From NCBI GenBank assembly GCA_035707805.1, contig DASSTS010000044.1:1-64000 (forward strand): a stretch of DNA of 64,000 bases, read 5' to 3'. The notes under the pieces are model-generated. The model saw only the letters and a list, made by a program, of their open reading frames with translations. It had not been told where the DNA came from and did no database searches. The DNA comes from Castellaniella sp035707805. GTDB lineage: Bacteria > Pseudomonadota > Gammaproteobacteria > Burkholderiales > Burkholderiaceae_B. Below are positions 53,759 through 61,338 of this stretch, piece by piece. Position 1 is the stretch's first letter; each line of letters starts with the position of its first letter. Position numbers and translations under genes: made by a program.

Positions 53759-55354
53759 ATGTCCCTGAACCCCGCCGCTTCCGATCCCGTCCTGCCGCCC
53801 GTGCTGACCGAACTGTCCGAATGGAAACGGTTCGTCGTGGCGGCCCAGACCTGCGCGCCGCGCGCCGACGGGCTGGACCTGATCGAAGCGCCCGGGCTGG
53901 TGCTGGATTCCAGCGGGCAGCGGCATTCGCCCGCGCTGCTGGCTGCCGGCGAGGCGCTGCTGGCCGCGCGGGGATTCGACGAGCAGCGCCGCCGCCTGCT
54001 GGATGGCGAGGCGGTCAACGTCACCGAGGACCGCGCCGCCTGGCACACGGTGCTGCGTTCGCCGACGGCGCCCCCCGAGGTGCTCGCCGAGCGCGAGCGC
54101 ATGGACGCCTGGGTGCGCCGGGCGGACGCCGAGCGCCGCTGGCGCCACATCGTCCACGTCGGCATCGGCGGCTCGGACTGGGGCGTGCGCCTGGCGGTGT
54201 CGGCCTTCGGCTATGCCGGCACCTGGCGCGACGTGCGTTTCGTCGCCAATATCGACGGCCACGCCATCGAGGGCGGCCTGTCGGGGCTGGATCCCCACGA
54301 TACGCTGGTGGTGCTGGTCTCCAAGTCCTTCACCACCTCGGAGACCCTGGAGAACGGCGCCCGCGCCCGGGAATGGCTGCAGGCCGCGGGCCTGGATCCG
54401 GCGGACCATCTGGCCGCGGTGACCGCGCGCCCGGAACGAGCCCGCGCATGGGGAATCCGCGATTCGCATATCTTCGAGCTGTGGGACTGGGTGGGCGGCC
54501 GTTTTTCCATCTGGTCCGCGGTCAGCCTGACCACGGCCCTGTCGGTGGGGACGGACGTGCTGGCGGGCCTGCGCATGGGCGCGGCCGCCATGGACACCCA
54601 TTTCGCCCAGGCGCCGGCCGCCGCCAATGCGCCGGTGCGCATGGCGCTGGCCGGCATCGTCAACCGCAGCATCCTGGGCCAGGGTTCCCTGAACATCGCC
54701 CCGTATGATTCCCGCCTGGCGAACCTGGTGCCCTACGTCCAGCAGCTGGACATGGAGTCCCTGGGCAAGTCGGTGGACCAGGACGGCCGCCCCGTCGGCG
54801 TGCCGACCGGGCCGGCCGTCTGGGGCATGCCCGGCACCGATGCGCAGCATACCTTCTTCCAGTGGATGCACCAGGGCAGCGATGGTGCGCCCGTGGACTT
54901 CGTCCTGTGCTGCCAGGCGGACCATCACTGGGCGGCGCACCATCGCCAGCTGCTGGCCAACTGCCTGGCGCAGCGCGAGGCGCTGATGCGCGGCAAGACC
55001 CTGGCGCAGGCGACGGACGAATGTCTGGCCGAGGGCATGAGCCCGCAGCAGGCCCGGCGGCTGGCGCCCCACCGGGTGCATCCGGGCGGCCGTCCCAACC
55101 ACCTGATTGCCTTGCCGCGCCTGTCACCGTATTCGCTGGGCGCGCTGCTGGCGCTATATGAGCACCGCGTCTTCACGCAGGCCGTGATCTGGGGCGTCAA
55201 TCCCTTCGATCAATGGGGGGTCGAATACGGCAAGGTCCTGGCGCGCGGCATCGCCGCCGCGCTGACGCCCGATGGCGGCGGCCCGCAGGCGGGTGAGGCC
55301 CAGGCCGGCCATGATGCGTCCACCCGGCACTGGATCGGACAGCTGCGGGGATAA
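53759..55354 (+). CDS. pgi: Glucose-6-phosphate isomerase
   Basis: Pgi interconverts glucose-6-phosphate and fructose-6-phosphate. The 531-residue protein has the sugar-phosphate loop VHVGIGGSDWGVRLAVSAF, VLVSKSFTTSETLENG, the signature WGMPGTDAQHTFFQWMHQGS and the C-terminal NPFDQWGVEYGKVLA with the catalytic Lys region. The ATG at 53759 gives the family N-terminus. A short charged tail (ending STRHWIGQLRG) closes the protein. It is a single gene between a terminator and a convergent symporter. Confidence 0.96.
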   Translation: MSLNPAASDPVLPPVLTELSEWKRFVVAAQTCAPRADGLDLIEAPGLVLDSSGQRHSPALLAAGEALLAARGFDEQRRRLLDGEAVNVTEDRAAWHTVLRSPTAPPEVLAERERMDAWVRRADAERRWRHIVHVGIGGSDWGVRLAVSAFGYAGTWRDVRFVANIDGHAIEGGLSGLDPHDTLVVLVSKSFTTSETLENGARAREWLQAAGLDPADHLAAVTARPERARAWGIRDSHIFELWDWVGGRFSIWSAVSLTTALSVGTDVLAGLRMGAAAMDTHFAQAPAAANAPVRMALAGIVNRSILGQGSLNIAPYDSRLANLVPYVQQLDMESLGKSVDQDGRPVGVPTGPAVWGMPGTDAQHTFFQWMHQGSDGAPVDFVLCCQADHHWAAHHRQLLANCLAQREALMRGKTLAQATDECLAEGMSPQQARRLAPHRVHPGGRPNHLIALPRLSPYSLGALLALYEHRVFTQAVIWGVNPFDQWGVEYGKVLARGIAAALTPDGGGPQAGEAQAGHDASTRHWIGQLRG

Positions 55355-55358
55355 GGCA

Positions 55359-55410
55359 ACGGCCGCGCGTGGCGGCCGTCGTGTCGTGCGTGCCCGGCGG
55401 GATGCCGGGC
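55359..55410. other. Two hairpins between convergent pgi and symporter genes
   Basis: ACGGCCGC (55359-55366) pairs with 55372-55379, and GCCCGGC (55392-55398) pairs with 55404-55410. Both are perfect, but neither has a T tract on either strand. They occupy the 65-base gap between convergent stops and may slow polymerase from both sides. I would not call either an intrinsic terminator. Confidence 0.4.
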
Positions 55411-55419
55411 GGTGGAGGC

Positions 55420-56796
55420 TTACTTTGCCTGGGGGCTCAGTTCGCCGGCGGTCGCGCGATCCCGGAAATATTCGCGCGTCAGCCTGAGGATCACCGGGCT
55501 GAGCAGAATCAGCGATGCCAGGTTGGGCAGCGCCATCAGGCCGTTCAGGGTATCGGCCAGCAGCCAGGCGAAATCCAGCTGGGAGATGGCGCCGAACGGG
55601 ATGGCGACTACCCAGACGATGCGGTAGGGCAGGGTGGATTTCGCGCCCAGCAGGAATTCCCAGCATTTTTCGCCGTAGTAGCTCCAGCCCAGGATGGTGG
55701 TGAAGGCGAAGATGACCAGGGCGATGGTCAGGATGATGCCGCCGATGCCGGGCATGGACGCCTCGAAGGCGCTGGCCGACAGCGCCGCGCCGCTTTCGCC
55801 GCTGCTCCAGACGCCCGAGCAGACAATCGCCAGGCCGGTGATGCTGCAGATGATGATGGTGTCGATGAACGTGCCCATCATGCCGATCAGGCCGGACTCC
55901 ACCGCATTGCTGGTGGTGCCGGCTGCCTGGGCGATCCCGGCCGAGCCCAGGCCGGCTTCGTTCGAGAAGATGCCGCGGGCCACGCCATAGCGGATGGCGG
56001 CCATGACGGCGGCGCCGGCGAAGCCCCCGGTCGCCGCAACCGGCGAGAAGGCGTGGGTGAAGATCAGGTCCAGCGCGCCCGGGATGCGGTCGGCGTTGAC
56101 CACCAGGACCACCAGGCCGGCCAGCACGTAGGCCACGCACATGAACGGCACCAGCGAGGCGGCGACCGCGCCGATGCGCTTGATGCCGCCCAGGATCACC
56201 AGGCCGATCAGGACCATCGTCACCACGCCCGTGATCCAGGCCGGAATGGCGAAGGTGGATTCCAGGGCCTGCGCCATGCTGTTGACCTGCACCATGTTGC
56301 CGATGCCGAATCCGGCGAAACCGCCGAAGACAGCGAAGGCAAAGCCCAGCCACAGCCACTTGCGGCCCAGGCCGTTCTTGATCGCGTACATGGGGCCGCC
56401 GGCGTGTTCGCCGCGCTCGTCCTTTTCCCGGAAATGGACGGCGACGACCACCTCGCAGTATTTGGTCGCCATGCCGACCAGCGCCGTGCACCACATCCAG
56501 AACAGGGCGCCCGGGCCGCCGACCGCGATGGCCGTGGCGACGCCGGCGATGTTGCCGGTGCCGACGGTGGCCGCCAGGCAGGTCATCAGCGCCTCGAAGG
56601 GGCTGATTTCCCCGGTGGCGGCATCACCGCGGCGGCGACCTTGCCAGATCATGGCAAAGCCGGTGCCGATCCGCCGCAAGGGCATGAACCGCAGCAGGAT
56701 CATCAGGAAAAAGCCGGTGCCGAGAATCAGCACCAGCATGGGGGGGCCCCAGACCAAAGCATTGATCTGATTGACGAATGTATTGAGGGCTTCCAA
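55420..56796 (-). CDS. Sodium:alanine symporter family protein (AGCS)
   Basis: This 458-residue inner-membrane carrier belongs to the AGCS family, which imports alanine, glycine or related amino acids with sodium. Family motifs are PFEALMTCLAATVGTGNIAG, VATAIAVGGPGALFWMW, YCEVVVAVHFRE, GPMYAIKNGLG and NEAGLGSAGIAQAAG. About ten to eleven hydrophobic segments are present and the frame is intact. The ATG at 56796 follows AGGAGAGGAGAC on the minus strand, a strong binding site. It is divergent from the regulator at 57064. The substrate cannot be told from sequence. Confidence 0.92.
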   Translation of the reverse strand: MEALNTFVNQINALVWGPPMLVLILGTGFFLMILLRFMPLRRIGTGFAMIWQGRRRGDAATGEISPFEALMTCLAATVGTGNIAGVATAIAVGGPGALFWMWCTALVGMATKYCEVVVAVHFREKDERGEHAGGPMYAIKNGLGRKWLWLGFAFAVFGGFAGFGIGNMVQVNSMAQALESTFAIPAWITGVVTMVLIGLVILGGIKRIGAVAASLVPFMCVAYVLAGLVVLVVNADRIPGALDLIFTHAFSPVAATGGFAGAAVMAAIRYGVARGIFSNEAGLGSAGIAQAAGTTSNAVESGLIGMMGTFIDTIIICSITGLAIVCSGVWSSGESGAALSASAFEASMPGIGGIILTIALVIFAFTTILGWSYYGEKCWEFLLGAKSTLPYRIVWVVAIPFGAISQLDFAWLLADTLNGLMALPNLASLILLSPVILRLTREYFRDRATAGELSPQAK

Positions 56797-56850
56797 CGCC
56801 GTCTCCTCTCCTGGTTTTGGAATCGCGCCATGCTAACACCAGGGTTTCAG

Positions 56851-56930
56851 TGAAAATTCCTGAAAATTTCCTGAATCTCGGGATGAATTCCTAAAAACCC
56901 TTTTCCAGGCCGAAAACTCAGGGTTAACCC
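56851..56930. repeat. Short tandem repeat and GGGTTAACCC palindrome in a divergent promoter
   Basis: TGAAAATTCC (56851-56860) is followed at once by TGAAAATTTCC (56861-56871) and a third partial TGAA. The ten-base palindrome GGGTTAACCC lies at 56921-56930. Both are in the 267-base AT-richer gap between the symporter (minus) and the regulator (plus), so they are candidate regulator-binding sites. No -35/-10 pair was assigned. The palindrome resembles the GGGTAAACCC pair at 63831-63864. Confidence 0.45.
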
Positions 56931-57063
56931 CAAAGTAGTTTTGCGACTTTTCGAGGCCGTGGGAGTTTCCTATCCTGTGCCTTCCCGGTCGGGCCCGCCA
57001 CGCGGAGGCGGCCGGAAGAGAGCCGCCGCGGGGGCGGCCCCAACGCTCCACAGGAGACCTGCC

Positions 57064-57846
57064 ATGCGAGAACGACTGGATTGCGCCTTGTTGACCCTGG
57101 CGCCGGACGACTGGGTCGCCGCCTTGAGCGGCGCCCATCTGGGCGGCCGGCTGCACCTGCACGCCCTGCGCCGCGACCGGACGGCGGCCGATGCGCTGCT
57201 CGACGATCCCGCGTTGACCCGCGGCCGCTACGATGCCGGCCTGCTGTATGCCGACGAGGCGTCGCTGCCGGCCTGGCGGACCGCATTGGCCGCCCGGGCC
57301 GGCCGGCTGCCCGCGGTGCTGCTGGTCTATGCCGTGGGCCTGCGCGCCCAGGCGGTGCACGACCTGATCGGCCTGGGAGTATCCGACTTCGTGCGCCCGC
57401 CGTTCTGTCCCGAGGAACTCCGGGCGCGAGTGGAAAGCGCGCTGGGCCGCCTCGCCCGGGTGGGCGTGGCCGAGCCCGGTCCAGATTATGGCGGCGCCAT
57501 CCGCGGCGGCATGCCGCCGGCGGCGGACGGACCGACCGAGGCCGATCTGTGTGACACGATCCTGGACCGCTCTGGCGAAGAACTCGAAGCCTACGCGGTG
57601 GCCCTGGCCATGCAGCGGGCCACGTCCCGCGAATCGTTCCGCGAGGCCAAGAGCCAGGTCGTCGCCCGCTTCGAGCGCGCCTACATCCGCGCGGCGCTGG
57701 GTCGGCACGGCGGCAACGTCACGCTGGCGGCCCGCATGGCCCAGAAGCACCGCCGGGCGTTCTGGGCGCTGATGCGCAAGCACGACATCGACCCCGCGCC
57801 GTACCGGACGGACATCGAGGGGGCCGAGCTCGCCCGGGCCGGGTAA
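57064..57846 (+). CDS. Receiver-like/Fis-HTH regulator lacking an AAA+ domain
   Basis: This 260-residue protein ends in an NtrC-type Fis helix-turn-helix: FREAKSQVVARFERAYIRAA, then LGRHGGNVTLAARMAQKHRR and FWALMRKHDIDP. The N-terminal half (about 1-140) looks like a degenerate receiver, ending with AVHDLIGLGVSDFVRPPFCP followed by EELRARVESALGRL, the usual receiver alpha4-beta5-alpha5 pattern. The sigma-54-activating AAA+ domain between these parts is absent; only about 50 residues link them. The ATG at 57064 has AGGAG six to seven bases upstream. Targets are unknown. The neighbours are the divergent symporter and hemE 70 bases downstream. Confidence 0.75.
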   Translation: MRERLDCALLTLAPDDWVAALSGAHLGGRLHLHALRRDRTAADALLDDPALTRGRYDAGLLYADEASLPAWRTALAARAGRLPAVLLVYAVGLRAQAVHDLIGLGVSDFVRPPFCPEELRARVESALGRLARVGVAEPGPDYGGAIRGGMPPAADGPTEADLCDTILDRSGEELEAYAVALAMQRATSRESFREAKSQVVARFERAYIRAALGRHGGNVTLAARMAQKHRRAFWALMRKHDIDPAPYRTDIEGAELARAG

Positions 57847-57916
57847 AATCCAGGATTGCCCTCTCATCGAGCCGCTATCGCGTGGATCACGCGACCCCGC
57901 CCACAGGAAACCTGAC

Positions 57917-58984
57917 GTGACTCAGCTGAAAAATGATGTGTTTCTGCGCGCGCTGCTGCGCCAGCCCGTGCCCTACACCCCGATCTGGATGATGCGCCAG
58001 GCAGGCCGCTATCTGCCGGAATACAACCAGACCCGGGCCGAGGCCGGTTCCTTCCTGGGACTGGCGCAGAATCCCGAATACGCCTGTGAGGTCACCCTGC
58101 AGCCGCTGCGCCGCTTCGACCTGGACGCGGCCATCCTGTTTTCCGACATCCTGACGGTGCCCGATGCGATGGGCCTGGGACTGCAATTCGTCACCGGCGA
58201 AGGGCCGCGCTTCGAGCGCCCCTTGCGCGACGAGTCCGCCATTGCCGCCTTGCGCGCGCCCGACATGGACCGGCTGCGGTATGTCTTCGATGCGGTGTCC
58301 CTGGTCCGCCGCGAGCTCGACGGCTCGGTGCCGCTGATCGGCTTTTCCGGCAGTCCCTGGACCCTGGCCTGTTACATGGTCGAGGGGCAGGGCAGCAGCG
58401 ACTACCGGCAGATCAAGACCCTGCTGTACCAGCGTCCCGATCTGCTGCATCGCATCCTGGACGTCAACGCGCAGGCGGTCCAGGCGTACCTGAACGCCCA
58501 GATCCGGGCCGGCGCCCAGGCCGTCATGGTGTTCGACAGCTGGGGCGGCGTGCTGGCCGACGGCATGTTCCAGGAATTCTCGCTGCGCTACACCCGCCAG
58601 GTGCTGGACGGCCTGGTCCGCGAGCACGAGGGCCGCCGCGTCCCGGTGATCGTCTTCACCAAGGGCGGCGGCCAATGGATCGTAGACATCGCGGCCATCG
58701 GCTGCGACGCCGTCGGCCTGGACTGGACTGCCAGCCTGGGCGCCGCGCGGCGGGCCGTGGCCGATCGCGTTGCCTTGCAGGGCAACCTGGATCCGATGGC
58801 GCTGTTTGGCGGCGACGCCGCCATCCGGGCCGAAACGCGCCGGGTGCTGGCGGATTTCGGTCCGGTGGGGGCCGGCGGCCACGTCTTCAATCTCGGCCAC
58901 GGAATCTCCCAGTTCACGCCGCCGGAAGCCGTCGTGTCCCTGGTCGACGAGGTCCATTCCGCCAGCCGCGCCTACCATGCATAA
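57917..58984 (+). CDS. hemE: Uroporphyrinogen decarboxylase (GTG start)
   Basis: HemE removes four carboxyl groups from uroporphyrinogen III in haem synthesis. The 355-residue protein starts at GTG 57917 (MTQLKNDVFLRALLRQPVPY) with AGGAAA seven bases upstream. Signature one is PIWMMRQAGRYLPEY. Asp77 in FSDIL is the catalytic aspartate position. Signature two is GFSGSPWTLACYMVEGQGS. The C-terminal GHVFNLGHGISQFTPPEAV completes the family pattern. Confidence 0.97.
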   Translation: MTQLKNDVFLRALLRQPVPYTPIWMMRQAGRYLPEYNQTRAEAGSFLGLAQNPEYACEVTLQPLRRFDLDAAILFSDILTVPDAMGLGLQFVTGEGPRFERPLRDESAIAALRAPDMDRLRYVFDAVSLVRRELDGSVPLIGFSGSPWTLACYMVEGQGSSDYRQIKTLLYQRPDLLHRILDVNAQAVQAYLNAQIRAGAQAVMVFDSWGGVLADGMFQEFSLRYTRQVLDGLVREHEGRRVPVIVFTKGGGQWIVDIAAIGCDAVGLDWTASLGAARRAVADRVALQGNLDPMALFGGDAAIRAETRRVLADFGPVGAGGHVFNLGHGISQFTPPEAVVSLVDEVHSASRAYHA

Positions 58985-59032
58985 GCGCCGGGCGGCGCAG
59001 GCGCGGCCAGAGGCGGGACTTGACTTTTGTGC

Positions 59033-59216
59033 TTATGCACAATTTTGGCAGCATCGGGGTTAATACCGAGGATCCGGGAACAAATCTCGGTATCCTGCCC
59101 AATCCGTTGTTTTATATACGGAATTTAAAAAATACTGGTGTTTTGACAGGTCTTGACGCGTTGGGGGAACTGGTATCCATGAATCTGTTCCCCCTTTCTC
59201 CACAAAGTTATCCACA
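59033..59216 (+). other. DnaA-box cluster with AT-rich segment between hemE and priA
   Basis: The 252-base gap between hemE and priA holds TTATGCACA (59033-59041, exact to TTATNCACA), TTCTCCACA (59196-59204, one mismatch) and TTATCCACA (59208-59216, the perfect high-affinity form). All face the same way, and the last two start 12 bases apart. Between them, 59104-59148 is strikingly AT-rich for this genome (TTTTATATACGGAATTTAAA and on). An inverted repeat ATACCGAG/CTCGGTAT lies at 59063-59093. TTGACA at 59143-59148 may be a -35. It could control priA by DnaA, or be an origin-like element. Confidence 0.6.
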
Positions 59217-59236
59217 GGCCTGGGGCGAGCTAGCCG

Positions 59237-61336
59237 ATGCTTGAACGATCCGACTCCCCGCCAGCGGCCGATCCGGCGCCGGCCCCCCGGGTCTACCTGG
59301 CGGTGGCGCTGGATGTGCCCTTGCCCGGCCTGTTCGACTATTCCCATGATGCGCCGGTGGCGCCCGGGGTCCGGGTCCGGGTGGTGTTCGGTCGCCGGGC
59401 CATGGTCGGCATGGTCTGGGAGACCCGCGAGCGCCCGGCCGTCGCGGCCGAGCGCGTGCGTCCGATCGAGGCCGTCCTGGACGACCTGCCTCCCATGCCG
59501 CAGGACTGGTTGCGGCTGGCGGATTTTGCGGCGCAATACTATCACCGCCCACTGGGCGAGGTCCTGCTGCCCGTGCTGCCGCCTCCCTTGCGCAAAGCGG
59601 CCGCCTATACGGGCGCCCGCGCGGCCGGCGGGCCCGTGCGCCGGGCCGACCGGCGACCCTTGGCGCCCCGCGGCGCCTCGATGGCCGAGGACGCGGGGGC
59701 GGCGTCCCCCGACCTCAATGCCGGCCAGCAGGCGGCCCTGGAAAGCCTGACCGGGCTGCTGGCGCAGGGGCGGGGCGTGGCCTTGCTGCATGGCGTGACG
59801 GGCAGCGGCAAGACCGAACTCTACCTGCGCCTGGCCGCCCAGGTGCTGGCCCAGGGGCGGCAGGTCATGATCCTGGTGCCCGAGATCAACCTGACCCCGC
59901 AGCTCGAGCACAGCGTCCGCGCCCGATTGTGCCGGGACCCCGCCCAACTGGCGGTCCTGCACAGCCGCCTGGCGGACGGCGAGCGCCTGCGGGCCTGGCT
60001 GCGCGCCGCGCGGGGCGAGGCGGATCTGCTGCTGGGGACCCGCCTCGCGCTGATGACGCCGCTGCCGCGCCTGGGCCTGATCGTGGTGGACGAGGAACAC
60101 GACCCGTCCTACAAGCAGCAGGATGGATTGCGCTATTCCGCCCGCGACCTGGCGGTCTGGCGCGGGCACGACCTGCAGATTCCGGTGATCCTGGGCTCGG
60201 CGACACCGTCCCTGGAAAGCTGGCGCCGTGCGCAGCGCGGGGATTACCGGTTGGTCAGCCTGCCCGAGCGCGCCCAGGCGCAGGCCCTGCCCGACATCCG
60301 CCTGGTGGACACCCGCCGCGCGCAGCTGGAACAGGGCTTCACCCCCCAGTTGCTGCAGGCGCTCGCCGCGCGCCTGGAACAGGGCGAGCAGAGCCTGGTG
60401 TTCCTCAACCGGCGCGGCTATGCCCCGGTGCTGCGGTGCCAGTCCTGCGGCTGGGTGAGCCAGTGTCGCCGCTGCACGGCGCATACCGTGCTGCATCGCC
60501 TGTCCGGCAGGCGCGCCGTCCTGCAATGCCACCACTGCGGCGATGCGCAACCGGTGCCCCGCGCGTGCCCCGATTGCGGCGACCAGGATCTGCAGCCGAT
60601 GGGGCGGGGCACGCAGCGGGTCGAGGAATTCCTCGCCGGGCATTTCCCCCCGGCGCGGATCGTGCGCATCGACGCGGACGCGACGCGGCTCAAGGGCAGC
60701 GCCGAGGCGCTGTTCGCCCAGGTGCACGAAGGGCAGGCGGACATCCTGGTGGGCACCCAGATGGTGGCCAAGGGCCATGATTTCGCGCGCCTGGGGCTGG
60801 TGGGGGTGCTGAATGCGGACGCCATGCTCTTCGCCCAGGATTTCAGGGCGCCGGAGCGCCTGTTCGCCCAACTGATGCAGGTCGCTGGGCGAGCCGGGCG
60901 GCGCGCGGGCGGCGCTCAGGTCATCGTCCAGACCGACTACCCGGACCAGCTGGTCTATCAGGCCCTGCAGCGGCACGACTACGCGCGTTTCGCCGAGTCT
61001 GTAATGGCCGAGCGCGAAGACCTGGGCCTGCCGCCGTTTTCCAGCCAGGCCCTGCTGACGGCCCAGGCCACGCGGCTGGCCGACGCGCTCGAATTCCTGC
61101 AGGCGGTCCGCCACGAGGCCGAGGGCCTGCCGCAATCCGCCGGGGTGCGGCTGTACGACGCGGTGCCGCTGCGCATCGTCCGGGTGGCGCGCATCGAGCG
61201 CGCCCAGCTCTTGATCGAGTCCCCCGGGCGGGGCGCCCTGCATCGCCTGCTGCAGGCGCTGATGCCGCAGGTCGAGTCGCTGGCCACCGGCCGGCCGGTG
61301 CGCTGGGGCATCGAGATCGACCCGCAGGAGATCTGA
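59237..61336 (+). CDS. priA: Primosomal replication restart helicase PriA
   Basis: PriA recognises stalled forks and reloads the replisome. The 699-residue protein has the N-terminal DNA-binding domain with FDYSHDAPVAPGVRVRVVFG. The helicase core has Walker A (LLHGVTGSGKTELYLRLA, 186-193) and DEEH in IVVDEEHDPSYKQQDGLRYS. The zinc cysteines lie in CQSCGWVSQCRRC and CHHCGDAQPVPRACPDCG. NADAMLFAQDFRAPERLFAQ and LMQVAGRAGRR complete the family motifs. The ATG at 59237 is 20 bases after a perfect DnaA box. It is followed by rep after two bases. Confidence 0.96.
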   Translation: MLERSDSPPAADPAPAPRVYLAVALDVPLPGLFDYSHDAPVAPGVRVRVVFGRRAMVGMVWETRERPAVAAERVRPIEAVLDDLPPMPQDWLRLADFAAQYYHRPLGEVLLPVLPPPLRKAAAYTGARAAGGPVRRADRRPLAPRGASMAEDAGAASPDLNAGQQAALESLTGLLAQGRGVALLHGVTGSGKTELYLRLAAQVLAQGRQVMILVPEINLTPQLEHSVRARLCRDPAQLAVLHSRLADGERLRAWLRAARGEADLLLGTRLALMTPLPRLGLIVVDEEHDPSYKQQDGLRYSARDLAVWRGHDLQIPVILGSATPSLESWRRAQRGDYRLVSLPERAQAQALPDIRLVDTRRAQLEQGFTPQLLQALAARLEQGEQSLVFLNRRGYAPVLRCQSCGWVSQCRRCTAHTVLHRLSGRRAVLQCHHCGDAQPVPRACPDCGDQDLQPMGRGTQRVEEFLAGHFPPARIVRIDADATRLKGSAEALFAQVHEGQADILVGTQMVAKGHDFARLGLVGVLNADAMLFAQDFRAPERLFAQLMQVAGRAGRRAGGAQVIVQTDYPDQLVYQALQRHDYARFAESVMAEREDLGLPPFSSQALLTAQATRLADALEFLQAVRHEAEGLPQSAGVRLYDAVPLRIVRVARIERAQLLIESPGRGALHRLLQALMPQVESLATGRPVRWGIEIDPQEI

Positions 61337-61338
61337 GC

